Positions 43,995 to 52,112 of a DNA stretch of 64,000 nt are shown one piece after another; the first letter of the stretch is position 1, and each line of letters starts with the position of its first letter. Both the position numbers and the translations under genes were made by a program. Below the pieces are notes generated by a model, which was given only the letters and a program-made list of their open reading frames with translations, was not told the origin of the DNA and made no database searches. Source of the DNA: JAMXLO01 sp963776505. GTDB lineage: Bacteria > Pseudomonadota > Alphaproteobacteria > Acetobacterales > Acetobacteraceae. The DNA lies in assembly GCA_963776505.1 (NCBI GenBank), contig CAVZNH010000063.1, positions 34,846 to 98,845 of the forward strand, read 5' to 3'.

Positions 43995-44976
43995 TTACGG
44001 TTGCAGGGAGTGGACGCCGGCGAGCAGCGTGTCGAGTTGCCGTGGTGTCAGCACGTGGCCGTAGACCACGGCATTGAACAAGGCGGCCAGCGTCGTCGGA
44101 TCACGACCGCTGAGCCACGCCACGCCAAGCAGCCGGTTGATCGACGGAGGTTCATCAATCCATCCGAAGGGCAGGGCAGGTGCCACGAGCGCATGGCCAT
44201 CACGCACCGCGCGCAGTGATCGCCATGTGTCCGAATGGTCGAGCGTCGCGCGCATCGCAGGGTCGGAAAACACCACAATGTCGGGATCAAGCGCGCGGAT
44301 GTCGTCGAAGCTGGCCTGGCGGGACGGTCCCTGTCCTGGCGGCGCGACAACCTGCCAGCCGAGGTGGGTGAAGGTTTCCGCAAGATCGGTACCCGGTGCG
44401 ACGACGGCCAGGCCGTCGGCGCCACGAGCACATACAACACGCGGATGCGCGGTCTGGTTCGTCGGCACCGCAAGCAGTGCCTCGGCGAACTTTGCCAAGG
44501 TTTCCGCGCGACCTTCCCGGTGCAGAATATTGCCGAGTGAGCGGAACACGTGCGGGATTTCCGCCAGCGACCCGTCTAACAGCAAGGTGGGCACGCCTGT
44601 GCGCTGCTGTGTCGCACGAGCAAGGTCCGCATAGCGCGGTGAGACGGTGCCGTAATCGACGATCAGATCCGGCCTCAGCGCAACCACCTTGTCGAGGACG
44701 TCGTCCCGACCGGTCAGCCGCGGCACCTGTGGCAACCGGGCTGCTTCGGGTGACAAGAACGCGCGGGCCTCGTCCGATACCGGCGAGGTCCAGCCCAACA
44801 TGAGATCTGGCGCCAGCGCTGCCAGCAGAATCGCTGCCGGCGGTCCGGCGGGCAGGATGTGCTCGATATGCTCCGGGACCTGCACGTTGCGGCCCGTCGC
44901 ATCGACGATGTCGGCGGCCGAGCACGGTGCCGGACCACCACAGCAGCGAAAAAGCGATGAATGCGCGGCGCAGCAT
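43995..44976 (-). CDS. Additional periplasmic binding protein, BtuF/TroA type, leading the mod operon (frameshifted)
   Basis: About 327 residues. ATG 44976 (AGGAGGG upstream) gives a signal peptide, MLRRAFIAFSLLWWSG. One base near 44935 shifts to the main frame, which continues CSAADIVDATGRNVQVPEH. The fold is the helical-backbone class III binding protein (iron-siderophore, B12, or tungstate/molybdate types): LIVDYGTVSPRYADLA, GVPTLLLDGSLAEIP, then a C-terminal ALPFGWIDEPPSINRLLG. No own permease or ATPase is near; it sits 12 bp before modA under a candidate Mo-box. It may bind a molybdenum complex, perhaps a molybdophore. That is inference. Confidence 0.8.
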
Positions 44977-44992
44977 CAGCCCTCCTCGCTTG

Positions 44993-45019
44993 CGACGGTA
45001 TAGCCACAAAAATACAACG
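44993..45019. promoter_or_regulatory. Candidate ModE box upstream of the mod operon (weaker)
   Basis: cgacggtat-agccacaaaa-atacaacg: imperfect inverted arms with CG ends and TAT/ATA cores, located 17-43 bases upstream of the first gene of the mod operon and in the divergent gap to the ModE-type regulator. It is less AT-rich than the two other candidates. Confidence 0.4.
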
Positions 45020-45141
45020 ACAAGAGGCAGTCCCGAGCCGATCCGAACTGCGTTTGCCGGCGCAACTACTGCTTGTCTTCGGCACGGCGACAAGCCACGC
45101 TCCCGCGCAATGATTCGGCAGCAAGGCCTGGGGTATCTGCC

Positions 45142-45525
45142 ATGGGGAAGAAAAAGCCAAGCCCATCCGAGGGCTCGCGTACCACCGATCGGCTGAGCAT
45201 CCGGCTCGACCTTGTCTCGGGTGCCCGGATCGGGCCAGGCAAGGTCGCCGTGCTCGAGGAGATAGCGCGCTCCGGCTCGATCTCGGCTGCCGGGCGTGCC
45301 TTGCGGATGTCCTATCGGCGGACCTGGGAACTGGTCGAGGATCTCAACCGCAGCCTGGGCACGCCCGTTGTCGAGACCGCAGCCGGTGGCAGCGGGGGCG
45401 GCGGCGCGGTGCTGACGCGCGCGGGGAAGGCCATCGTGGAACGCTATCGCGCGATTGAGATGGATACAGCGCACGCCGCGCGCAAACACCTGCTGGCGCT
45501 CAATCGCGTCTGCGCCGATAAGTAG
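45142..45525 (+). CDS. ModE-type winged-helix regulator (DNA-binding domain only)
   Basis: A 127-residue protein matching the N-terminal ModE/LysR-like winged helix: LDLVSGARIGPGKVAVLEEIARSGSISAAGRALRMSYRRTWELVEDLN, then VETAAGGSGGGGAVLTRAGKAIVERY. The C-terminal molybdate-binding (MopB-type) domains of E. coli ModE are missing; a separate molbindin gene follows 27 bp downstream and could supply molybdate sensing. It is divergent from the mod operon and presumably represses it when molybdate is plentiful. Confidence 0.87.
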   Translation: MGKKKPSPSEGSRTTDRLSIRLDLVSGARIGPGKVAVLEEIARSGSISAAGRALRMSYRRTWELVEDLNRSLGTPVVETAAGGSGGGGAVLTRAGKAIVERYRAIEMDTAHAARKHLLALNRVCADK

Positions 45526-45552
45526 GTGCGCAACCCCAAGGGAGACCGCCCC

Positions 45553-45759
45553 ATGAAGCTTTCCGCACGCAACCAGCTCGCCGGCACGATCAAGACCGTG
45601 AAGCCTGGTGCGACCACGACCCACGTGACCATCGAAGTGGCGCCGTCGGTGCTGATCACCGCGTCGATCACGAATGAGGCATCCGAGGAACTGGCGCTGA
45701 AGCCGGGCATGAAGGCCACAGCAGTGATCAAGGCTTCCAGTGTGATGGTTGGCGTCTGA
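45553..45759 (+). CDS. mop: Molbindin (Mop/TOBE domain protein)
   Basis: A 68-residue single Mop domain: KLSARNQLAGTIKTVKPGATTTHVTIEV, ITASITNEASEELALKPGMKATAVIKASSVMVGV. The SARNQ and KxS motifs form the oxyanion sites at subunit interfaces of hexameric molbindins, which buffer molybdate or tungstate in the cytoplasm. ATG 45553 is preceded by GGGAGA. It probably shares the transcript of the ModE-type gene. The convergent DUF2325 gene stops at the next base. Confidence 0.92.
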   Translation: MKLSARNQLAGTIKTVKPGATTTHVTIEVAPSVLITASITNEASEELALKPGMKATAVIKASSVMVGV

Positions 45760-47004
45760 TCAGTCTGCTGCGTCCGCCAGCCCAGCCACGTCCCGCCGCC
45801 GCAACGCGGCGATCAGTGACGAGGCGCTGGCAGATCGCAGCGGGATAAATGGCTTTGCCCCCTGGCGGCACAGGAGCTTTGCTGCATGTGCAGCATGGTG
45901 GCTGATGCAGTCGACTGGAAAGACTACCAGATCTGCCTGACTAGTCAGGCCGGGCAGCAGGTTTAGGTGATGTTCCACACCACCGTCATGATGGAGGAAG
46001 ACTGCCCGTGTCCGCTCGGCAATCGCGCGCAAATGCGCCACCTGATGCGGGCGCCCGCCCACATACAGTACAGTGATACCACCGAGATGTGGATCAGAGG
46101 TGGTCGTATTGGCGCAGCCTGCCAGTGCGGACGCTTCGAGCACATCGAGTTCCTGCCGTAGCGCGTCGCACTCTCGTTCGGCTTTCGCTCGAGCAGATCG
46201 CGCCTCGGTCAGGGCTGTTCTGAGGGCAGCAAGTCTTTCGTCCAGTGCCTCACGGTGGCGTATCTCGCTGGCGAGGCGCCGTTCCAGATCGGCGACCAAC
46301 TGCTGCGACATCCCGCCGCCTTCGCCCCGGGCTGACGGCTCGGCAACGACACGTTGAATCAAGGAATGTCGTAAATCGCGAATGCACGCGTCGCGCGTGA
46401 CAACGGCCTCACGAAAGGCCATCTGCTGTCGATTGAGCTGCGCACGCAACTCTACGTTGTCCGCTTCCAGCTGACAAAGCCGACGGATATCTGCACGATT
46501 GGCGGCACCGACGAGGTGCGACAGCATGTGCACTTCACCGAATGCATCACGAATGACGGCGTGTGTTGCGGCCGGATGGGTCAGCGTCGCCCAATAGGCA
46601 CCCGGTATGTCGCCGCGCCCCACGGCATCGCGCCACAGTGCACGAACGGCCTCCTCAGTGTCCGCCTTGGCGAACTGGTGGATTGCGAGGTGATGGCGTG
46701 CGTCCAACGCCTTGTTCAGCAGCTTCGCGGCCTTGTCGTGACGACCTGCAAGGCTTACGGCAGCAGCGTGCAATTCGTGGTCCGTGCTCTCGGGCATTGC
46801 CAGACCGAGCTTTCTCATGACCTGACGCAGCTCGCTGGTGGACAGGCACGTGCCGATGATCGAGCAATGCAGATTCGTGTTGAATTCCCAGATCTTCGTG
46901 CGACGTGGCGGCCCCGGGTCAGGCGCGCGCTCACCGTGTGTCACAAGCGCCGGCAGCATCCCGGAGATCGCAATCGTCTTTGGTGGCTTCGCGAAACCCA
47001 CCAC
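45760..47004 (-). CDS. DUF2325 domain protein with long coiled coil
   Basis: A 414-residue protein from GTG 47004 (ATG 46959 is a plausible shorter start). The N-terminal region contains WEFNTNLHCSIIGTCLSTSELRQVMRKLG, then about 120 residues of heptad-rich coiled coil (DLERRLASEIRHREALDERLAAL). The C-terminal DUF2325 domain is ITVLYVGGRPHQVAHLRAIAE ... LVVFPVDCISHHAAHAAKLLC. Cysteines and histidines in both end domains suggest a metal or redox site. Related proteins occur near molybdenum or metal genes; function unknown. Confidence 0.78.
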   Translation of the reverse strand: MVGFAKPPKTIAISGMLPALVTHGERAPDPGPPRRTKIWEFNTNLHCSIIGTCLSTSELRQVMRKLGLAMPESTDHELHAAAVSLAGRHDKAAKLLNKALDARHHLAIHQFAKADTEEAVRALWRDAVGRGDIPGAYWATLTHPAATHAVIRDAFGEVHMLSHLVGAANRADIRRLCQLEADNVELRAQLNRQQMAFREAVVTRDACIRDLRHSLIQRVVAEPSARGEGGGMSQQLVADLERRLASEIRHREALDERLAALRTALTEARSARAKAERECDALRQELDVLEASALAGCANTTTSDPHLGGITVLYVGGRPHQVAHLRAIAERTRAVFLHHDGGVEHHLNLLPGLTSQADLVVFPVDCISHHAAHAAKLLCRQGAKPFIPLRSASASSLIAALRRRDVAGLADAAD

Positions 47005-47025
47005 GACTGTACCTGGCGCTGGCGT

Positions 47026-48459
47026 CTACAAGCCAGCCTGGGTGACGAACTTCGTGTTCAGATAGTTCTCGATTGCCTCAAGGCCGCCTTCAGAGCCGTA
47101 ACCGGAATCCTTCACGCCGCCGAACGGCACTTCCGGCAGTGCAAGGCCGTGATGATTGATCGAGATCATGCCGCTTTCCACCGCGGCCGCAATGGCGTTC
47201 GCGGTCCTTGCCGAGCGTGTATAGGCGTAGGAAGCGAGCCCATACGGCAGGCGATTGGCCTCCGTCACCACCTCCTCGAACGAGGTGAATGGCGAGATCA
47301 CCGCGAGCGGTCCGAATGGCTCCTCGTTCATCACGCGCGCCGTGTTGGGAACGTCCGTGACGACGGTCGGCTCGAAGAAATTGCCCTTGTTGCCAATACG
47401 ATTGCCACCAGTGCGCACGGTGGCGCCCTGCTGAACCGCGTCGCCGATGAAGGTTTCCATTGCCGTGATACGGCGGGGGTTTGCCATAGGTCCCATGGTG
47501 GTTCCAGATTCCAGTCCATCGCCAACCCGCACTGCCTTGGCGTGCTGTACGAATCCCTCGACGAACTGGTCATAGACGCGCATCTGCACGAGCATCCTGG
47601 TTGGTGAGACGCAGACCTGACCGGCATTGCGATACTTCGCTGTCGCCAGCAGCCGGCTGGCCGCGTCAACATCCGCATCATCGAACACGATCGCCGGCGC
47701 ATGACCGCCAAGCTCCATGGTTACGCGCTTCATATGAGCGCCGGCAATCGCCGCAAGCTGCTTGCCCACTGCGGTGGAGCCCGTGAACGACATCTTACGG
47801 ATGATCGGGTGTGGAATGAGATACTCGGAAATTTCCGCCGGCACGCCATAGACCAGATTGATCACGCCGGCAGGGACGCCGGCATCAGCGAAGCAGCGGA
47901 TCAGCTCAGCGGGTGAGGCCGGCGTCTCCTCCGGCGCCTTGACGATGATCGAGCAGCCGGCGGCGAGCGCACAGGACAGCTTTCTCACCACCTGATTGAT
48001 CGGGAAGTTCCACGGTGTGAAGGCCGCAACCGGTCCGACCGGTTCCTTGACCACGAGTTGGTAGATCCCCTCGGCTCGCGCGGGAATAACGCGGCCGTAG
48101 GTGCGGCGGGCCTCCTCCGCAAACCAGTCGATTACATCGGCGCCAGCGAGCACCTCGCCTTTCGCCTCCACTAGCGGTTTGCCCTGCTCCATGGTCAATA
48201 ACGGAGCAATTGAGTTGGCGCGGTCCCGCAGCAGGCTGGCCGCGTTCCGCATCAGCTTAGAGCGATCGAATGCGGAAACCTTCCGCCAGGCCCTGAAGCC
48301 CTTGTCGGCGGCTTCCAGTGCGCGATCGAGGTCAGAGCGTTCCGCGTGCGCCACACTGCCGATGCCATCGCCGCTGGCCGGATTGACCACGGCAAGCGTG
48401 CGGCCGGCGGAGGCCTTGGTCCAGGCGCCATCGATGAACAGGGATACATCAGGATACAT
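47026..48459 (-). CDS. NAD(P)-dependent succinate-semialdehyde dehydrogenase-type aldehyde dehydrogenase (GabD-like)
   Basis: A 477-residue aldehyde dehydrogenase, intact. FTPWNFPINQVVRKLSCALAAG near residue 145, FTGSTAVGKQL near 225, the catalytic glutamate in MELGGHAPAIV and cysteine in NAGQVCVSPTR. The GabD-like signature EVPFGGVKDSGYGSEGGLEAIENYL closes the protein. Substrate is probably a semialdehyde, not proven. It is notable that a Mo-box-like palindrome lies 36 bases upstream of its ATG, which would tie it to molybdenum supply. Confidence 0.9.
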   Translation of the reverse strand: MYPDVSLFIDGAWTKASAGRTLAVVNPASGDGIGSVAHAERSDLDRALEAADKGFRAWRKVSAFDRSKLMRNAASLLRDRANSIAPLLTMEQGKPLVEAKGEVLAGADVIDWFAEEARRTYGRVIPARAEGIYQLVVKEPVGPVAAFTPWNFPINQVVRKLSCALAAGCSIIVKAPEETPASPAELIRCFADAGVPAGVINLVYGVPAEISEYLIPHPIIRKMSFTGSTAVGKQLAAIAGAHMKRVTMELGGHAPAIVFDDADVDAASRLLATAKYRNAGQVCVSPTRMLVQMRVYDQFVEGFVQHAKAVRVGDGLESGTTMGPMANPRRITAMETFIGDAVQQGATVRTGGNRIGNKGNFFEPTVVTDVPNTARVMNEEPFGPLAVISPFTSFEEVVTEANRLPYGLASYAYTRSARTANAIAAAVESGMISINHHGLALPEVPFGGVKDSGYGSEGGLEAIENYLNTKFVTQAGL

Positions 48460-48494
48460 CGGCTATCGTTCTCCAGCTTCGGTGGCCGTACCAA

Positions 48495-48520
48495 CGTCAT
48501 ATATCATTGAATATAGCGAT
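48495..48520. promoter_or_regulatory. Candidate ModE box between the semialdehyde dehydrogenase and trmO genes
   Basis: Read on the minus strand: ATCGCTATAT-TCAATG-ATATATGACG. This is close to the inverted ATCGCTATATA-N6-TATATAACGAT type of sequence bound by ModE in E. coli. It shares TCGCTATAT exactly with the site at 50139-50166. It lies 36 bases upstream of the dehydrogenase ATG and 111 bases upstream of the trmO start. Confidence 0.65.
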
Positions 48521-48630
48521 GCTACATGGACATACAGGATTTGCCAAGGGCGGTCGCCGACTACTCGGGCTCATCGCTGCTATGTGAGTGCACCTGGACT
48601 CTGGGTCGTCCTCCCCGGCAAACTGCGCCC

Positions 48631-49101
48631 ATGAACGACGATCCGAGCCAAACCGCGAGTGAACTGCGTCCGGGCGAATTGGCAACACAACTGCCAGCAG
48701 CAACTGATGCCGGCGTGTATTTCATTGGCACGATCCATACGCCATGGCGCACGCGCAGCGAGTGTCCCAAACGGGGCAGCGCCGATGGGCCGATCTGCTC
48801 GATCGTGGTCGACGAGCGTTGGCGTGAGGCGCTCACCGATATCGCGCGGCACAGACGCATTCAGGTGCTGTACTGGATGCATCGCGCGCGACGCGATCTG
48901 GTACTGCAGACACCATTCCGTACCGGAGAGACGACTGGGACCTTCGCACTGCGTTCGCCCGTACGGCCCAACCCGATTGCATCGTCCTTGGTTGACCTGG
49001 TGGCAGTTGAAGGAACCACCGTGCAGGTCCGCGGACTCGATTGTCTGGACGGCACGCCGCTGATTGACCTCAAGCCCGAACGCACTGCCACGCACGGATA
49101 G
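48631..49101 (+). CDS. trmO: tRNA (N6-threonylcarbamoyladenosine37-N6)-methyltransferase TrmO-like (TsaA/UPF0066)
   Basis: A 156-residue single TsaA-like beta-barrel domain; TrmO methylates t6A37 of tRNA-Thr using SAM. ATG 48631 gives MNDDPSQTASELRPG; the core follows: VYFIGTIHTPWRTRSECPKRG, VLYWMHRARRDLVLQ, GTFALRSPVRPNPIASSLVDLVAVEG and LDCLDGTPLIDLKPE. The C-terminal domain found in E. coli TrmO is absent, as in other short members. Short homologues are frequent near molybdopterin or metal genes, so a role other than tRNA modification is possible. Confidence 0.85.
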   Translation: MNDDPSQTASELRPGELATQLPAATDAGVYFIGTIHTPWRTRSECPKRGSADGPICSIVVDERWREALTDIARHRRIQVLYWMHRARRDLVLQTPFRTGETTGTFALRSPVRPNPIASSLVDLVAVEGTTVQVRGLDCLDGTPLIDLKPERTATHG

Positions 49102-49113
49102 CGGTGATGTCGA

Positions 49114-50121
49114 TCAGCTTAGGTGTCCGCCGACCGCATCGATGACCTGGAGGCTGGTAAGATTTGAGACATAGCGACCACCCGCCACATCGCCTGGGAC
49201 GATCAGTCGCAACGCACCGTCCGGACCACCTGGGCCAAGCTGCCTTCCGGTATCGGCATAAGCGACGAGATCAGGTTGATTGCCGAACGCCGGATCGATC
49301 TCGCCAAGCGAGATGAAGGCGCGGTAACCGTCGCTGCCGGTGGCGACCACCCCGAAGCGCAACAGATCATTCTTGATAGACGGGTCGGTCAGGAGTCCTA
49401 GGTCCTGGATCAGGGTCCACAGCGAAACCCCCGTGTAGGTATCGGTCACCTGTCCGGTGCCGGAGGTATAGGTCGCGGTTTCCGTCGTCGACTGATTGAG
49501 GGCGGCCAGTGTCTCCGGCGTGACAATGGATCGGTCAGCGATATCGCCGGAAAGCGAGAGTTGATCCGAGATCCCGCCTGGCCCGGAGGGTCCGGGTTCC
49601 GGCAGACTCCGCACATCGAGATTGACCAGATCGGAGACATACCGGCCGCCCGCCTTATCGCCGGGCACAACCATACGTGCCAGGCCGTCACTGCCGTGGG
49701 GCCCCAGTTGGCCGCCTGTGTCGGCGTAGGCAACCATGACCGGCTGGTTACCGAAGCTCGGATCGATCTCGCCCAACGAAAACACGGCCTTGTAGCCGTC
49801 GGATCCTGTGGCCACGACATACTTGCTGAGGATATCGTTCTTGGCGCTCGTCACCGTCGCGCCACCTGCATCGCTCAACAGGTCCCATAGCTTGATGCCG
49901 GTATAGGTATCGGTGACCGGTGTGCCAGCCGCGGTGTAGGTCGCGTTCTGCGTCATCATCGGCGCAAGCACGGGCAGGTTGTAGATACCCGGATCGGTTA
50001 CATCGCCCGATAGCAGAACAGGTGAGAATGAGAACCCAAAATGTTTGAAATGGCCGGCAAGTGTCTCCTCTGTCGCATAGAGCTGCTGGAGGAAATCCTC
50101 GTTGGCTGAATGGTGGCCCAT
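49114..50121 (-). CDS. Tandem SUOX-fold (molybdopterin-binding-like) domain protein
   Basis: A 335-residue protein with two repeats, about residues 33-176 and 186-335. Each contains (L)SGDVTDPG, VTDTYTGxxLWxLL, VVATGSDGYxAxxSLGEIDPxFGNQP, VAYADTGxQLG and VPGDxAGGRYVSxL. This resembles the oxidoreductase molybdopterin-binding (sulfite-oxidase-like) domain, but the cysteine that coordinates molybdenum is absent: I see no cysteine at all. No signal peptide is evident. A strong Mo-box-like palindrome 18 bases upstream of the ATG links it to molybdenum supply. Possible roles are cofactor or oxyanion binding; unproven. Confidence 0.72.
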   Translation of the reverse strand: MGHHSANEDFLQQLYATEETLAGHFKHFGFSFSPVLLSGDVTDPGIYNLPVLAPMMTQNATYTAAGTPVTDTYTGIKLWDLLSDAGGATVTSAKNDILSKYVVATGSDGYKAVFSLGEIDPSFGNQPVMVAYADTGGQLGPHGSDGLARMVVPGDKAGGRYVSDLVNLDVRSLPEPGPSGPGGISDQLSLSGDIADRSIVTPETLAALNQSTTETATYTSGTGQVTDTYTGVSLWTLIQDLGLLTDPSIKNDLLRFGVVATGSDGYRAFISLGEIDPAFGNQPDLVAYADTGRQLGPGGPDGALRLIVPGDVAGGRYVSNLTSLQVIDAVGGHLS

Positions 50122-50138
50122 TGTTCCCCCTAATTACC

Positions 50139-50166
50139 CCGATATATATAACTGGATATAGCGAAT
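50139..50166. promoter_or_regulatory. Candidate ModE box upstream of the tandem SUOX-fold gene
   Basis: Minus strand: ATTCGCTATAT-CCAGT-TATATATATCGG, 18 bases upstream of the ATG at 50121. It shares TCGCTATAT with the candidate at 48495-48520 and has the same AT-rich inverted arms with CG ends. Confidence 0.6.
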
Positions 50167-50300
50167 GAAGCGGCCGCACAATCCTGTATCGATGGTCCTT
50201 GCGCAAGCGAACGATAACATGGCCGTGACGCACGTGGTCATGGCCGCGCGACAATCATCCTCGCTGTGTCAACTGGTGAATAACGCAGGTCGGGAGTAAT

Positions 50301-50459
50301 TTTGAATGCGATGCGGCGGCCGAGGGTGGGATCGACTTCCTCGAAACCGCCGATGTGTATCCGCTCGGCGTCGGCGGCAGGCTGGAGGGCAAACGTCAGC
50401 AGTTCATCCTTGCCACCAAGTGCCCGGGGCAGGTGGGCGCGCAACCATGGGATCACTCT
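50301..50459 (+). pseudogene. Fragment of an aldo/keto reductase gene
   Basis: The plus-strand frame encodes about 53 residues: DAAAEGGIDFLETADVYPLG, then LEGKRQQFILATKCPGQVG. These match the segment around the catalytic Asp/Tyr (DTADVY) and the lysine (ATK) of aldo/keto reductases. No start, N-terminal barrel strands or C-terminal half exist, because the frame runs into the convergent MFS gene. It is a remnant left by deletion. Confidence 0.6.
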
Positions 50460-51982
50460 GCTGCCGGGCTGATCGCTTTTCGTGGCAGGCGCATCAGCAA
50501 CAGCAGCAACAGCGCCGGCAATGTGGTCATGATCAGAAGGACGTAGTCGTCGGCGTAGGCGATGATCTGCGCCTGCTGGTTGATGACCCGATCCAGCAGC
50601 GCCGCACCGTGCCGTGTCGTCGGATCGAGCCAATGATGCGGCGACCCAAGCGCCTGCAGCGCGCGATTGAACGGCGTGACCGACGCACCGATCATCTCAT
50701 GCATCGCCTGGGCATTATGCGCCAACGCTGACGAAAAGACCGAGACGCCGATCGCCGCGCCGAGGTTCCGCAGCAGGCTGAACAGCGACGCGCCCTCGGT
50801 CCGCATCGATGGCGCCAGCGTGACGAAGGCCAGCACCTGAAGTGGGGAAAACACCAGGCCCATGGCGGCGCCCTGGATCACGACCGCGATGATAATCTCG
50901 CGTTCCGACACGTCGGGTGTCCAGCCGGTCATCCGCCAGAACGTGTAGGAGAGCATCAGCAATCCGCTCCCCACCAACAGCCGTGCGTCGACCCGCGCCG
51001 ACAGCCGGCCGCCGATCATGGTGGTTACCAGGCTGCCAATTCCGCGCGGCGCCATTATCAGCCCAGCCGTCTCTACCGGATAATTGCTCAGCACCTGGAG
51101 CCATGGCGTCATCAGCGCGAGGCTGGACACCATTAGGGTGCCGACCATGAACATCAGCGCGAGACCGGACGAGAAGTTGATGTCCTTGAACAGCCCGGGC
51201 CGAATCAGTGGTTCGCGTGCGTAGGCGATGTGGACCAGGAACAAGTACAATCCAAGGCAGGCAAGTACTGCCTCGGTGATGATCTCACGGGAGGTGAACC
51301 AGTCCTGGTCCTGGCCGCGATCGAGCATCAGTTGCATGGCGCCGATCGCGACCGTCAGCACGCCGAAGCCAAGCCAGTCGAAGCGTAGTTTACTCTGGCC
51401 GCTGCCGCCCGGCAGGAAAACCATCAATCCGATGGCGGCGAGCAGGCCGAATGGCAGATTGATATAGAACACCCAGCGCCAGCTATAGTTCGCGGTGAGC
51501 CAGCCACCAACGGTCGGGCCCATGATTGGGCCGAGCATCACGCCGACCCCCCAGATCGCCATGGCGAAACCGCGCCGCTCATATGGGTAGATGTCGAGCA
51601 GAGTGGCCTGCGACAATGGTACCAGGGCGGCACCGAACACCCCCTGAAGCACGCGGAACGACACGATCTGGCCCAGCGACTGCGCCGCGCCACAGAGCAT
51701 GGAGGCGACGGTGAAGCCGATGATACAGCCGACGTAGAGCGGCTTGCGCCCGAAGCGTGCCGCCAGCCAGCCGACCGGCGCGGTCATGATCGCCGACGCG
51801 GTGATGTAGGAGGTCAGGACCCAGAGGATTTCGTCGAAGCTGGCGGAGAAACTGCCCTGCATATACGGCAGCGCCACGTTGGCGATGGTCTGGTCGAGCA
51901 ACTGCAGCACCGTGGCGCCAATCGCGCACGCCGTGATCATCGCCCGATGGGGCGTCTCGTGGTGGACGGCTTCTCCCGGCAT
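50453..51982 (-). CDS. DHA2 family MFS multidrug efflux transporter, EmrB/QacA type
   Basis: A 509-residue, 14-helix drug:proton antiporter, intact. Motif D1 LLDQTIANVALPYMQG, motif A WLAARFGRKPLYVG, VPLSQATLLDIYPYERRG and motif C GPTVGGWLTANYSWRWVFYINLPFG are present. It is paralogous to the frameshifted pump at 36580 along its whole length. No membrane-fusion protein (EmrA) or regulator is adjacent. Its 3' end overlaps an aldo/keto reductase remnant on the other strand. Confidence 0.93.
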   Translation of the reverse strand: MPGEAVHHETPHRAMITACAIGATVLQLLDQTIANVALPYMQGSFSASFDEILWVLTSYITASAIMTAPVGWLAARFGRKPLYVGCIIGFTVASMLCGAAQSLGQIVSFRVLQGVFGAALVPLSQATLLDIYPYERRGFAMAIWGVGVMLGPIMGPTVGGWLTANYSWRWVFYINLPFGLLAAIGLMVFLPGGSGQSKLRFDWLGFGVLTVAIGAMQLMLDRGQDQDWFTSREIITEAVLACLGLYLFLVHIAYAREPLIRPGLFKDINFSSGLALMFMVGTLMVSSLALMTPWLQVLSNYPVETAGLIMAPRGIGSLVTTMIGGRLSARVDARLLVGSGLLMLSYTFWRMTGWTPDVSEREIIIAVVIQGAAMGLVFSPLQVLAFVTLAPSMRTEGASLFSLLRNLGAAIGVSVFSSALAHNAQAMHEMIGASVTPFNRALQALGSPHHWLDPTTRHGAALLDRVINQQAQIIAYADDYVLLIMTTLPALLLLLLMRLPRKAISPAAE

Positions 51983-52112
51983 GATGGCGACCTTATCGTC
52001 GTCCGGTCATCTGCTGTGCAGGCCGGCAGCATGCGGACAACGGTTGGTCGCCGTCAAACGCTAATAGAGCGCTTGCCGCGGTGCATCATGATGATCTGGA
52101 AGGCAGGTCTGC

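Noticed and set aside
44287..45624. 445-codon minus-strand frame spanning the mod operon head and ModE-type gene
   Set aside because: Only a short internal part encodes the signal peptide of the binding protein; the rest is antisense to the ModE-type gene or out of frame.
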